A DNA stretch of 64,000 nt from Candidatus Krumholzibacteriia bacterium (lineage in GTDB: Bacteria > Krumholzibacteriota > Krumholzibacteriia > LZORAL124-64-63). The stretch is from NCBI GenBank assembly GCA_024763215.1, contig JANTFX010000002.1, positions 42,076 to 106,075 on the forward strand. The letters run 5' to 3'. A model generated the notes under the pieces. That model searched no databases. It worked only from the letters and a program-made list of their open reading frames with translations, and had not been told where the DNA came from. Shown in pieces: positions 1 through 7,982 of the stretch; within the stretch, counting starts at the first letter, position 1; each line of letters begins with the position of its first letter. The translations under genes and the position numbers were made by a program.

Positions 1-113
1 TGGGTGGCGGTGAAGGCGACCACTTCGTACTGGTCGTTGCCACGGAACCGGCAGTTGAAGTTGTGGAAGTCCCGGCCGGCGGCCCCCAGAATGATGACCT
101 TGATCTTGCTCAT
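1..113 (-). CDS. Predicted GTPase, COG2403-like (N-terminal fragment)
   Basis: Only the first 37 codons are inside the window; the gene runs off the left edge. The protein starts MSKIKVIILGAAGRDFHNFN and continues with a YEVVAFTAT segment. That is the recognisable N-terminus of the COG2403 predicted GTPases, which are often annotated as cyclic 2,3-diphosphoglycerate-synthetase-related. The ATG is preceded on the minus strand by AAGGAG with a 5-nt spacer, so the start is well supported. It lies 42 bp downstream of rfaE2 and may be the last gene of that transcript. The true substrate of this family is not settled and no function beyond nucleotide binding should be assumed. Confidence 0.72.
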   Translation of the reverse strand, partial: MSKIKVIILGAAGRDFHNFNCRFRGNDQYEVVAFTAT

Positions 114-155
114 GACGACTCCTTGACCCGCTAAGGGGTGGGTGATCCGGTGCGA

Positions 156-647
156 TCAGGGCAGATTGCGGATCGCACGGATGATCTGCGAGGTCGACAA
201 GCCTTGCACCATGGGCACGCGCAGGATGCGTCCCCCCCAGGAAAGGACTTCCCGGGCCCCGACAATATCTTCTTCGCGGTACTCGGACCCCTTGACGAGT
301 ACATCGGGGCGAAGCCGGAGAATACACTCCAGCGGTGTAGGCTCGGCAAAAATAGTGACCGCGGAAACGGGCCGCAAGGCGGCAATGAGCAGGGCCCGGT
401 CCTCCTGCCCGATAACCGGACGCCCGTCGCCCTTCAGGGCGCGCACGGAATCGTCGCTGTTGATGGCCACCACGAGCTGATCGGCGGCGTCCGCGGCCGT
501 CAGCAGGCTGGTCAGATGCCCGCGGTGAATCAGATCGAAACACCCGTTGGTAAAGGCGATGGTCCTGCCGGCGGCATGGATCTTTTCCGCCCAGCCGGCA
601 AGTTCCCCGCGCTCCAGGACCAACCCTGTCCTCGCTGGATCGTTCAC
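156..647 (-). CDS. rfaE2: D-glycero-beta-D-manno-heptose 1-phosphate adenylyltransferase
   Basis: This 163-aa nucleotidyltransferase would transfer AMP from ATP to heptose 1-phosphate, making ADP-heptose for the lipopolysaccharide inner core. The cytidylyltransferase-fold signatures are visible: FTNGCFDLIHRGH (HxGH motif) near residues 33-45 and STSQII near the C-terminus. It corresponds to the C-terminal half of E. coli HldE but is a separate protein here. The start is GTG, overlapping the rfaE1 stop in a GTGA tetranucleotide, so translation is probably coupled. The length matches free-standing RfaE2 proteins. Confidence 0.93.
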   Translation of the reverse strand: MNDPARTGLVLERGELAGWAEKIHAAGRTIAFTNGCFDLIHRGHLTSLLTAADAADQLVVAINSDDSVRALKGDGRPVIGQEDRALLIAALRPVSAVTIFAEPTPLECILRLRPDVLVKGSEYREEDIVGAREVLSWGGRILRVPMVQGLSTSQIIRAIRNLP

Positions 648-1627
648 GCCGGTTCCTTCCGGTCGAGGGCGGCCCCAAGCTGCTGGGAGGTGATGGTGGC
701 GGTCCCCAGTTCGCGGACGGCGAGCCCCGCGGCGTGGTTGGCCAGGGAGGCGGCCGAGAGGAAGTCGGATCCGGCGGCCAGGGCGGTGGTGTAGACAGCG
801 ATGACGGTATCGCCCGCCCCGGTGACATCGAAAACCCGCGTGGCCCGGGTGGGCAGATGCTCCTCGGTGCCGTCGGACTGGAACAGGGCCATCCCGTCCT
901 CGCCCCGGGTGACCAGCACGGCCTGGGCCGCGGTGCGTTCGAGCAACAGGCGGCCCGCTAGGCGCAACGAATCGGCGCCGTCGATGACCATCGCGCAGGC
1001 CTGTTCGGTTTCCTTTTGGTTGGGGGTCAGGGAGGTGACCCCACGGTACTGGCTGAAATCGCCCTGCTTCGGATCGACCACCATGGGCACGTTCTGCGCG
1101 GCGCCCAGAGCGATGACCGCCCCCAGCACGGCGGGGGTCAGCACGCCCTTGCCGTAATCGCTCAGGACGATGCCGTCCAGGGGGCAGGCGGCTTCCAGCG
1201 CGGCCAGGATCGCCTCACCGGTGTCCTGGTCCACAGGCTCGGCGACCTCGTGGTCGGTCCTTACCACTTGCTGGTTGTGGGCCAGGATGCGGGTCTTGAC
1301 GGTGGTGGGGCGGCCTGCACACCGGGTCATGGTGCCGGCGTCCATCCCCTTGTCGGCAAGCAGCCTCGCCATCTGGTCGGCCACCGCGTCCTGCCCGCAG
1401 ATCCCGCACAGGATCACCTCGGCCCCCAGGGCGCGGATGTTAGCGGCAACGTTGGCCGCCCCGCCGAGCTTGGTCGTCTCCTTGAGGATCCTGACCACCG
1501 GCACGGGCGCCTCGGGGCTGATGCGGTCGACCGTGCCCCACAGGAATCTGTCCAGCATGCTGTCGCCGATGACGGCCAGGCGAGCCCCGGCCATGGCGCC
1601 CAGGATCTTCTTGTATTCCTTGTTCAT
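644..1627 (-). CDS. rfaE1: D-glycero-beta-D-manno-heptose-7-phosphate kinase
   Basis: A PfkB/ribokinase-family kinase that phosphorylates heptose 7-phosphate at C1, the step before RfaE2. Visible motifs are GDSMLDRF near the N-terminus, GGAANVAANI (substrate-binding di-glycine), and the C-terminal ATP/catalytic signature DVTGAGDTVIA. The ORF track extends to 1711, but I place the start at the ATG at 1627 (MNKEYKK). This gives about 327 aa, the family's usual size. The 1711 codon also falls inside a -35-like hexamer of a good promoter. The gene overlaps rfaE2 by 4 bp and is divergent from the DUF3467 gene. The two-gene layout implies a diderm organism with heptose-containing LPS. Confidence 0.92.
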   Translation of the reverse strand: MNKEYKKILGAMAGARLAVIGDSMLDRFLWGTVDRISPEAPVPVVRILKETTKLGGAANVAANIRALGAEVILCGICGQDAVADQMARLLADKGMDAGTMTRCAGRPTTVKTRILAHNQQVVRTDHEVAEPVDQDTGEAILAALEAACPLDGIVLSDYGKGVLTPAVLGAVIALGAAQNVPMVVDPKQGDFSQYRGVTSLTPNQKETEQACAMVIDGADSLRLAGRLLLERTAAQAVLVTRGEDGMALFQSDGTEEHLPTRATRVFDVTGAGDTVIAVYTTALAAGSDFLSAASLANHAAGLAVRELGTATITSQQLGAALDRKEPA

Positions 1628-1682
1628 GAGCACTTTCTTGACAAGAGGGATGGTGATCGGAAGTGAAATTCCGCGCCGCGAA

Positions 1683-1711
1683 AAATTATCACCCCGCATG
1701 ACCGGTGTCAA
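1683..1711 (-). promoter_or_regulatory. Sigma70-like promoter of rfaE1-rfaE2
   Basis: On the minus strand a perfect TTGACA (1711-1706) is followed by TGATAATTT. This can be read as GATAAT with a 15-bp spacer or TAATTT with 17 bp. Transcription would begin near 1675, giving a leader of about 50 nt before the ATG at 1627. The -10 region is AT-rich within otherwise GC-rich DNA. Confidence 0.6.
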
Positions 1712-1741
1712 CGAGGCCTAGGGATCCACAAGGAGAACCCC

Positions 1742-2047
1742 ATGAACAACAAGCCGCAACAGCAGCGCATAACCCTCGATCTGGGCGAAAAGGAAGCCGA
1801 GGGTATCTACGCCAACATGACCCTGATCACCCACAGCCCCGCCGAGTTCATCCTGGATTTCGCCCGCCTGGTTCCGGGGCTGCCCAAGACCAAGGTCCAC
1901 GCCCGCATCATCATGACACCGCAGGCGGCCAAGGCCCTCCAGCGCTCCCTGGCCACCAACATCGAGCGCTTCGAATCCACCCACGGCGAGATCAAGCTGG
2001 CAGGCCAGCCGAACCCTGGCCAGAACATAGGCTTCCACACCGATTGA
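1742..2047 (+). CDS. DUF3467 family protein
   Basis: A 101-aa protein matching the DUF3467 pattern: a beta-rich stretch EGIYANMTLITHSPAEFILDF, then TKVHARIIMTPQAAKALQRSL and an N-terminal-to-helix segment NIERFE. No enzymatic motif, signal peptide or membrane segment is seen, so it is probably cytosolic. The start is clear: AAGGAG sits 7 nt upstream of the ATG. It is one of only two plus-strand genes in the window, divergent from rfaE1 and convergent with the acyltransferase, so it is probably monocistronic. The family is widespread and its role is unknown. Confidence 0.88.
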   Translation: MNNKPQQQRITLDLGEKEAEGIYANMTLITHSPAEFILDFARLVPGLPKTKVHARIIMTPQAAKALQRSLATNIERFESTHGEIKLAGQPNPGQNIGFHTD

Positions 2048-2059
2048 CGGCCGGCCGCA

Positions 2060-2956
2060 TCATCCTGCCGGCGGCCTCGTCTTCCAGCGGCGGTGCACCC
2101 AGAAATACTGTTCGGGAGCGCGGCGCACGGCGGCTTCCAGCCTCGCCGCGTGGTGGGCCGTCAGTTCCCGGACCGCGGTCGCCTCGTCCCAGCCCGGATC
2201 CGCCACCACCGGGGGTTCGAACACCACACGGTGGCGCCCACCTGGCAGCCGCTGGATGAACACGGTCACCAGGGGCACCCCGGTCCGGTAGGCCAGCAGG
2301 GCAGGGCCCTTGAAGAAGGATGCCGGCCGCCCCAGGAAATCCACGAAGCAGCCCTCCCTGCCGGCATCCTGGTCGGCCACCAGAGCCAGGATCCCCCCGC
2401 CCCTGAGGGCCTTGAGCATGCCCCTGACCCCCGAATCGGTGCGAAGGATCCCCACCCCCGCCCGGTGCCTGATGTCGTTCTGGATGCGGTCCACCCTGGC
2501 ATTGGACTGGGTCTTGGCGGCGGCGGTGACCTTGAAGCCAGACGCCGCGGCCCTGGCCGCGAGCAATTCCCAGTTTCCCAGATGGCCGGTCACGAACAGC
2601 GCGCCCCTGCCCTGCCGGACCACGGCCTGGAGGTGCCGATCCCCCTCGACCTCCACCAGTTCCAGGAAATCCCGCCGCCGCAGGCGGGGGAACACCAGGA
2701 ATTCCATCAGGGTCATGCCCAGGTGGCGGTAGAAATCCAGGGCCAGCTTCCGCAGCCGCCGCGCATCCATCTCGTTGCCGAACGCGTGCTGGAGGTTCTC
2801 CAGAACCACCGTGCGGCGGTAGCGGAACACATGCCAGGTCAGCCAGCCCAACCAGCGGCCCACCGCGAGCAGGAAGCGGCGTGGCAGGGGCCGGGCCAGC
2901 AACAACAGGCCGTAAAGCAAGAGGAAGTCGAACCACTGCCGGCTGCGAGAGGTCAT
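2060..2956 (-). CDS. Lysophospholipid/lipid A acyltransferase, LpxL/HtrB-like
   Basis: A 298-aa member of the bacterial lipid A biosynthesis acyltransferase family, which adds a secondary acyl chain to lipid A at the inner membrane. It has an N-terminal hydrophobic helix (FLLLYGLLLLARP), then the catalytic HX4D/E-type motif seen as GHLGNWE (about residues 124-130) and conserved blocks such as ADQDAGREG and FFKGPALLA. The C-terminus EQYFWVHRRWKTRP is typical. I prefer the ATG at 2956 over the GTG at 2959 because CTGGAG lies 5 nt upstream of it. Which acyl position it modifies cannot be told. Its presence fits the heptose genes next door. Confidence 0.88.
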   Translation of the reverse strand: MTSRSRQWFDFLLLYGLLLLARPLPRRFLLAVGRWLGWLTWHVFRYRRTVVLENLQHAFGNEMDARRLRKLALDFYRHLGMTLMEFLVFPRLRRRDFLELVEVEGDRHLQAVVRQGRGALFVTGHLGNWELLAARAAASGFKVTAAAKTQSNARVDRIQNDIRHRAGVGILRTDSGVRGMLKALRGGGILALVADQDAGREGCFVDFLGRPASFFKGPALLAYRTGVPLVTVFIQRLPGGRHRVVFEPPVVADPGWDEATAVRELTAHHAARLEAAVRRAPEQYFWVHRRWKTRPPAG

Positions 2957-2982
2957 CACGGCTCCAGGGTAGAAGAACGGGA

Positions 2983-3870
2983 TCAGGCCGACCAGATACT
3001 ACGGGCCAGGCGCCCACCGGGCAACCTCCGGATCAGCCCCGCGGTTTCCAGGGCCAGCAAACCCTGCTGCCAGGTGTCCTCGTTCCCCGGCCACCGGAGG
3101 CGCAGATCATCCCTGCGGACACCTTCGAGATCGAGCCGGTCAAGGATCCAGCCGGCGGCGCTGCCGGGCACCGGCAACGGCAGGGTTCCCTGCCCTTCCG
3201 GCGGCTCCCGGCCGGGCCCCAGCACCGCGGCCACATCGGCCCAGGATTCGACCAGAACAGCCCCTTGCCGCAGGAGCTGGTGGCACCCCCTGCTCAGCTC
3301 GCTGTCGACGGGTCCAGGCACGGCCATGACCTCGCGGTTGTACTCCTGGGCATATCTGGCGGTGATCATGGCGCCGCTGCGCACCGGCGCCTCGATGATC
3401 AGCACCGCGCTGGCCAGCCCGGCGATCAGGCGGTTGCGCTGGCGGAAATGATGCTTCAGGGGCTTGGTGCCGGGTTCGAATTCCGTCAGGACGCAACCGG
3501 AGCCTTCGATGGCGCGGCGCAGTTCCCGGTGCTGGGAAGGGTAGGTCACATCCAGTCCGGTGGCCATGACCGCGGCCGTTTTCCCGCCGCCGGCCAGCGC
3601 CCCGCGGTGGGCGGCGGCATCGATACCCAGGGCCATCCCGCTGATGACGGTCCACCCATGCAGGGCCGCCTGCATGGCCAGCCCCCTGGCAACGGCCAGG
3701 CCCCGCGGGCTGGACCTACGCGTGCCCACCATGGCCAAACAGGGCCCCCTCAGCGCGGCATCATCGCCGGCCACTTCGAGCCAGGGCGGCGCGTCGGGGA
3801 TTTCCGCCAGGAGCCGTGGCCAGGACGGGGTCCCCGGCCGGATCCTGGCTCGCGAAGAGGGCATGGGCAT
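2983..3870 (-). CDS. dprA: DNA-processing protein DprA
   Basis: A 295-aa DprA/Smf protein that loads RecA onto incoming single-stranded DNA during transformation. The Rossmann-like core is clear: AMVGTRRSSPRGLA near residue 46, SGMALGIDAAAHRGAL, MATGLDVTYPSQH, EFEPGTKP, FRQRNRLIAGLA and VPGPVDSELSRGCHQLL. The N-terminal SAM-like domain seen in many DprA proteins is largely missing. A C-terminal winged-helix-like segment (ILDRLDLEGVRRDDLRLR) is retained. The ORF is 27 bp downstream of obgE in the same direction. Together with comEA and the type IV pilus cluster it suggests competence for DNA uptake. Confidence 0.93.
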   Translation of the reverse strand: MPMPSSRARIRPGTPSWPRLLAEIPDAPPWLEVAGDDAALRGPCLAMVGTRRSSPRGLAVARGLAMQAALHGWTVISGMALGIDAAAHRGALAGGGKTAAVMATGLDVTYPSQHRELRRAIEGSGCVLTEFEPGTKPLKHHFRQRNRLIAGLASAVLIIEAPVRSGAMITARYAQEYNREVMAVPGPVDSELSRGCHQLLRQGAVLVESWADVAAVLGPGREPPEGQGTLPLPVPGSAAGWILDRLDLEGVRRDDLRLRWPGNEDTWQQGLLALETAGLIRRLPGGRLARSIWSA

Positions 3871-3897
3871 GACCCGCGTTCCGTTCCGGGAGGAACC

Positions 3898-4905
3898 TCA
3901 TTCACCCTGCAGGGAATACAGCTGGAGCATCAGCCGCCGCAGATCGGCGAGCCCGGCGCCGGTGGCCGAAGAGATGGCCAGGAGGCCTCTGCTGCCATGA
4001 CCCTCGCACCATTTCTTCACCTCGTCCAGGATCTGCTCCAGTTCGTCCGCGGGCAACAGGTCCACCTTGCTCAGGACCACGGCGAAGGGCAGTTCGGCCA
4101 GCCGGTTTCCGTAGGCGGCCAGTTCTCCGGTCAGGGTATCCAGGGTCGCCAGGCAGGATGCGCCGGCGGCATCGACCAGCAAGATCAGTGCCCGCGTCCG
4201 TTCGATGTGGCGCAGGAAATCATGCCCCAGGCCCTTGCCCTCGCTGGCGCCGGTGATCAGGCCGGGGATGTCGGCCAGGGTGCAGCTCCGGTAATCCCCC
4301 AGATCGATGATCCCGAGGTTGGGGATGAGGGTCGTGAAGGGGTAATCGGCGATCTTGGGCTTGGCCGCCGTCAGCACGCTCAGCAGGGTGCTCTTGCCGG
4401 CGTTGGGCTCGCCCACCAGGCCGATGTCCGCCAGCAGCTTCAGCTCCAGGCGTACCGAGCGGGACTCGCCCGCTTTACCCGGCTGGGCCCGCATGGGTGT
4501 CTGGTTGCGCGCGTTGCGGAATTCCCAGTTCCCCTTGCCGCCCCGGCCGCCGGCGGCCACGCAGAGGCGTTGCCCCGGTTCGATGAGGTCGCCCAGCAGG
4601 CGGTCCGTGCCGACCTCGTAGACCAGGGTACCGCAGGGCACCTTGATCACGATATCCTGGCCGTCGGGACCCGATTTCTTCCTGCCGGAACCGGCCTCGC
4701 CGTTGCTCGCCTGGTACCGGCGGCGGTAGCGGAAATCCTGGAGGGTGGTCATCTGGGGGGTGGCCTCGAACCAGACCGATCCCCCCCGGCCCCCGTTGCC
4801 TCCGTCGGGCCCGCCCCGCGGCACGAACTTTTCCCTCCGGGTCGACACGCAGCCGTCCCCGCCCTTGCCCGCGGTCACCGAGATTTCGGCGATGTCCAGA
4901 AACAT
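3898..4905 (-). CDS. obgE: Obg family GTPase
   Basis: A 335-aa ribosome-associated GTPase involved in 50S assembly. The N-terminal Obg fold with its glycine-rich loops (AGKGGDGCVS, GGPDGGNGGRGG) spans about residues 1-158. The G domain follows with GEPNAGKST (P-loop, about 165), the DIPGLI G3 motif, and a VLSKVDLL G4 motif (S replacing the usual N of NKxD). It ends soon after the G domain, so it is the short form lacking a C-terminal OCT domain. The ATG at 4905 follows AAGGGG. A small inverted repeat lies in the 5' leader. It is cotranscribed with dprA downstream. Confidence 0.95.
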   Translation of the reverse strand: MFLDIAEISVTAGKGGDGCVSTRREKFVPRGGPDGGNGGRGGSVWFEATPQMTTLQDFRYRRRYQASNGEAGSGRKKSGPDGQDIVIKVPCGTLVYEVGTDRLLGDLIEPGQRLCVAAGGRGGKGNWEFRNARNQTPMRAQPGKAGESRSVRLELKLLADIGLVGEPNAGKSTLLSVLTAAKPKIADYPFTTLIPNLGIIDLGDYRSCTLADIPGLITGASEGKGLGHDFLRHIERTRALILLVDAAGASCLATLDTLTGELAAYGNRLAELPFAVVLSKVDLLPADELEQILDEVKKWCEGHGSRGLLAISSATGAGLADLRRLMLQLYSLQGE

Positions 4906-4916
4906 GAAACCCCTTG

Positions 4917-4933
4917 CCGGTGGCTGTCACCGG
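4917..4933. repeat. Inverted repeat in the obgE leader
   Basis: CCGGTG and CACCGG arms of 6 bp are separated by a 5-nt GCTGT loop, between coaD and obgE. There is no T-run, so it is not a convincing terminator. It could be a weak leader hairpin or coincidence in GC-rich DNA. Confidence 0.3.
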
Positions 4934-4970
4934 TGGTTGACCAAACCGCCCACTGCGGAAACGACGGGGC

Positions 4971-5453
4971 CTATGGCTCGCGCAAGGCCTTGGCGATATT
5001 CCCGGGAACGAGCCGTTCCAGGGGACCGCCGTGCTTGATGACATCCCTGACCAGCGTGCTGCTGACGGCGGCCAGCTCGGGCCTGGCCAGCAGATAGACG
5101 AACTCCACCTGCCTGCCCAGCAGGGCGTTGACCCCGGCCATGCCCCATTCGTGCTCGTAATCCCCGGCGCACCTGATGCCGCGGATCACGGCTCCGGCTT
5201 CCAGCCTGTCCACGGCGTCCACGAGCAGGCCGTCGAAAACCTTCACCTCGACCCCCTCCATCCCGGCCACGGCCCCCTCGATGAGGGCGGCCCTCCGGGT
5301 TGCCGGCAGCAGGCCCGCCTTGCCGTCGCCGGCGACCAGGACCATCACCCGGGAAAACAGCTTCAGGGCCCGCTTCAGGATGTCCAGATGACCCAGGGTG
5401 AAAGGATCGAACGAACCGGGGTAGACTACCAGGGGAGCACTCTTCCTACTCAT
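4971..5453 (-). CDS. coaD: Phosphopantetheine adenylyltransferase
   Basis: A 160-aa enzyme that makes dephospho-CoA from 4'-phosphopantetheine and ATP. The nucleotidyltransferase motif PGSFDPFTLGHLDI is at the N-terminus, and AVIRGIRCAGDYEHE and the C-terminal SSTLVRDV motif are present. The ORF track extends to 5723, but the upstream part is non-native and overlaps rsmD. The ATG at 5453 has GGGAG with a 6-nt spacer and gives the standard length. It overlaps the rsmD stop by 8 bp. The rsmD-coaD pairing is common in bacteria. Confidence 0.95.
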   Translation of the reverse strand: MSRKSAPLVVYPGSFDPFTLGHLDILKRALKLFSRVMVLVAGDGKAGLLPATRRAALIEGAVAGMEGVEVKVFDGLLVDAVDRLEAGAVIRGIRCAGDYEHEWGMAGVNALLGRQVEFVYLLARPELAAVSSTLVRDVIKHGGPLERLVPGNIAKALREP

Positions 5454-6018
5454 GTTCATCTCCCGGGTTCGTGCCGCGCGCCACCGCCAGCACCGTCCTG
5501 CCGTATCGCCGCAACTCCCAGATGGAGGCATCCGAGTCGTCGGACCCGGGTAACGCTCCCATTTCCACCACCGCCATCTCGAACCCCGGAATGCTGCGCC
5601 AGGCCGGACCCCGCGCCAGCAGTTCCGCAGCCAGTCCGGAAGCGTAGGGCGGATCACAGAGCAACACCCAAGGCCTGCCGCGCACATGATCGGCGATGCG
5701 GGCCGAAAAGGCCAGGGCGTCATCCTGGACCAGGGACCACCCCGCCGCCTCCGCCCGGCAATGATCGAGGTTGGCCCGGGTGGCCGCCAGGGCCTGTCGG
5801 GAATTGTCGACGAAGAGGACTTCCGCCGCGCCCCTGCTCACCGCTTCAATTCCCAGGCTGCCGCTCCCGCAGCAGAGGTCGAAAACAACGGCCCCTGCGA
5901 CCCGGGCGCCGAGGATGCTGAAAACGGCCTCCTTGACCCTGTCGGTGGTCGGGCGCACGTCGCCTCCGGGAGGGCACGTCAAGCGTCGGCCCTTGAAGCG
6001 GCCGGTGATAACCCTCAT
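5446..6018 (-). CDS. rsmD: 16S rRNA (guanine966-N2)-methyltransferase
   Basis: A 190-aa SAM-dependent methyltransferase of the RsmD family. The diagnostic N-terminus MRVITGRFKGRRL is followed by RPTTDRVKEAVFSIL. The SAM-binding motif I reads FDLCCGSGSLGIEA, and the catalytic motif is DPPY, where N/DPPY is expected. It overlaps aroK upstream by 4 bp (ATGA) and coaD downstream by 8 bp, so the three are translated as a unit. The C-terminus is unremarkable. Confidence 0.95.
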   Translation of the reverse strand: MRVITGRFKGRRLTCPPGGDVRPTTDRVKEAVFSILGARVAGAVVFDLCCGSGSLGIEAVSRGAAEVLFVDNSRQALAATRANLDHCRAEAAGWSLVQDDALAFSARIADHVRGRPWVLLCDPPYASGLAAELLARGPAWRSIPGFEMAVVEMGALPGSDDSDASIWELRRYGRTVLAVARGTNPGDEHE

Positions 6019-6542
6019 CCGACGTCCCCCTCCCCGTGCCCCCTGCCGGAAGCCACCATGATCATACGGGCGACCTGTTCCGCACCAGCCAGGTCGGTCC
6101 GCAAACGGAAATCCGCAGCCGCCGCATAGCCCGGTCGGCGGCGCAGGAACAACTCCTGCACCTGTGCCGGCGATGCGCCGGCCAGCAGGGGCCTGGCGTC
6201 CTCGGTCCCTTGCAACCGCAGCCAGGCGGTGTGCCAGGCCAGATCCAGCCAGAAGACGCGGCCCCGTTCCCTGAGTGAAACGGGCTCGTCGAGGGCATCG
6301 ACCAGGCCCCCGCCCGTCGCCAGAACCAGCGGCTCTCCTACAGGAAGGCTTTCCAGGGCCTCCCGCTCACGCCGTCTGAAGCCGGCCTCACCCTCGGCGG
6401 CGAAGATCTCCGGGACGGCCCTGCCCGCCTCCTCGGCGACCAGGTCATCAAGATCCATGAAACCGATACCGCTCATGGCCGCCAGGCGGCTGCCGACGGT
6501 CGATTTACCGCTGCCCATGAAACCTATCAGGATCATCCACAT
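6015..6542 (-). CDS. aroK: Shikimate kinase
   Basis: A 175-aa enzyme that phosphorylates shikimate in the chorismate pathway. It has Walker A GFMGSGKST at residues 6-14, the DLDD shikimate-binding/Mg motif, FRRRERE (substrate-binding arginines) and the ATGGGLV glycine-rich motif. The start at 6542 lies only 20 bp beyond the pil-operon terminator hairpin. No clear promoter is visible in that gap, so transcription may come from read-through or from a weak promoter overlapping the terminator. Confidence 0.93.
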   Translation of the reverse strand: MWMILIGFMGSGKSTVGSRLAAMSGIGFMDLDDLVAEEAGRAVPEIFAAEGEAGFRRREREALESLPVGEPLVLATGGGLVDALDEPVSLRERGRVFWLDLAWHTAWLRLQGTEDARPLLAGASPAQVQELFLRRRPGYAAAADFRLRTDLAGAEQVARMIMVASGRGHGEGDVG

Positions 6543-6551
6543 GCCCGCATG

Positions 6552-6590
6552 CTAATACAAAGCTCCCCGGGACACAACGTCCCGGGGAGC
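6552..6590 (-). terminator. Intrinsic terminator after pilQ
   Basis: A perfect 12-bp stem (GCTCCCCGGGAC / GTCCCGGGGAGC, 6562-6573 and 6579-6590) has a 5-nt loop. On the minus strand it is followed by TTTGTATT. It lies 25 bp after the pilQ stop and ends the type IV pilus cluster transcript just before aroK. Confidence 0.85.
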
Positions 6591-6615
6591 CAGGATTGGC
6601 CGGCGGTGCGGTGCT

Positions 6616-7980
6616 CTAGTAGCCGCTCACCTTGTCGGGATAATAGGTGCCTTTCGAATTCTCGGTCAGCGTCGAGCGCTCCATGTAGCCTTGCTCGACG
6701 ATGCGCGGGGTGACGAAGACCACCAGCTCCCGGCTGCTCTTGGCGTCGGTGCTGTGGCGGAACAGGGCGCCGAGAACCGGCAGATCCTGCAGCACGGGGA
6801 TGCCCGTGCTCAGGGTGCTCTCGACCTTGCGCACCAACCCGGCGATGATGGCGGTCTGGCCGTCATCGACCAGCACCCGGGTGTCGGACTCGCTGGTGTT
6901 GATGATCACGCCGCCCTGCACGGTGGCCTGGCTGGACAGGTCGCTGACCTCGTTGTGCACATCGAGGGTGATCCGGTTCTCGTTGTTGATGTGCGGAGTG
7001 ACCTTCAGCATGATGCCGATGGTCGTCAGCTGGGTGATGGCGTTGCCCGCCTGGTCGGAGACGATCAGGGGGATCTTCTGCCCCACCAGGATGCTCGCTT
7101 CCCGGTTGTCGGTGGTGGTGATGATCGGGTTGCTGATCAGGTGGGCCTTGTTCTGGCTTTCCAGGGCCTCGATGGTGACCATCAGATCGCCCCAGTCCTG
7201 GACCGTGCCCACCCTGACGTTCCCGGCGGGGTTCTGGACCGGGTTGGAGATCTCACCACCCCCGTAGATGTTGTTGCCCGGGCTCTGGTAGTTGGCGAGG
7301 GACCAGTTGATGCCCAGTTCCCTGGTGGCCTTCTGATCGATATCCACCAGCCTGGCGTTGATCTCCACCTGGGGGGTCCTGGTGTCCAGCTTGACCGCCA
7401 TGTCCTTGATCAGTTCCACCCGCTCCTCGATGTCGTTGATGAGCAGGCTGTTGGTCCTGACATCCACATCGATGTTGCCGCGTTCACTGAGCATCTTCTT
7501 CAGGGCGTCCTTGACCTCTTCCCCGTTGGCGTAACGCAGCTTCACCAGGCCCAGGTGCAGCTTGGCAAGGTCCTCGACCTGCTTACGCGCGCGTTCGGTG
7601 GACAGCTTCTCCTGGCGCAGATCCTCCGCAGTGTCGATCCGGTAGATCCCGTTCTCCTCGATGTAATCGAAGTTATGGGCCCTCAGGATCACCGCCAGCG
7701 CCTCTTCCCAGGGCACTTCCTCCAGCTTGACCGTCACCTTCCCCGTTACCCGGGGCGAAGCGACGATGTTTGCGCCCGAGAAACCGGCCAGGGAACGCAG
7801 CACGGTGGTGATTTCCGCATCCTGGACATCAAGGGAAATGGGTTCCCCGCGGTACCCGGAATCAGCGGCCTGGACCGTGGCCGGGGCGTTCGCCGGCTGG
7901 TCCTGCGCGACCGCGAACCCTGCCATGAGCATCACTACCGCCAGCAAGGCATACGAAGCCAAACGGATCCGTCCGTACAT
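6616..7980 (-). CDS. pilQ: Type IV pilus secretin PilQ (short form)
   Basis: A 454-aa outer-membrane secretin through which the pilus passes. There is a signal peptide (about residues 1-25), an STN-like domain (ISLDVQDAEITTVLRSLA, about 40-105), an N-domain (about 130-195) and the secretin core. Core motifs are VEINARLVDID, ALESQNKAHLISNP, VGQKIPLIV and VPVLQDLPVLGALFR (seen with an I-P variant). It has no N-terminal AMIN domains, so it is shorter than proteobacterial PilQ (about 650-750 aa). The ORF track uses TTG at 7986, but the ATG at 7980 has GGAGG 7 nt upstream. It is the last gene of the pilMNOPQ row. Confidence 0.94.
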   Translation of the reverse strand: MYGRIRLASYALLAVVMLMAGFAVAQDQPANAPATVQAADSGYRGEPISLDVQDAEITTVLRSLAGFSGANIVASPRVTGKVTVKLEEVPWEEALAVILRAHNFDYIEENGIYRIDTAEDLRQEKLSTERARKQVEDLAKLHLGLVKLRYANGEEVKDALKKMLSERGNIDVDVRTNSLLINDIEERVELIKDMAVKLDTRTPQVEINARLVDIDQKATRELGINWSLANYQSPGNNIYGGGEISNPVQNPAGNVRVGTVQDWGDLMVTIEALESQNKAHLISNPIITTTDNREASILVGQKIPLIVSDQAGNAITQLTTIGIMLKVTPHINNENRITLDVHNEVSDLSSQATVQGGVIINTSESDTRVLVDDGQTAIIAGLVRKVESTLSTGIPVLQDLPVLGALFRHSTDAKSSRELVVFVTPRIVEQGYMERSTLTENSKGTYYPDKVSGY

Positions 7981-7982
7981 GA

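Noticed and set aside
1628-1711. N-terminal extension of rfaE1 in the ORF track
   Set aside because: It would start inside the -35 hexamer of the promoter and is not part of the kinase fold.
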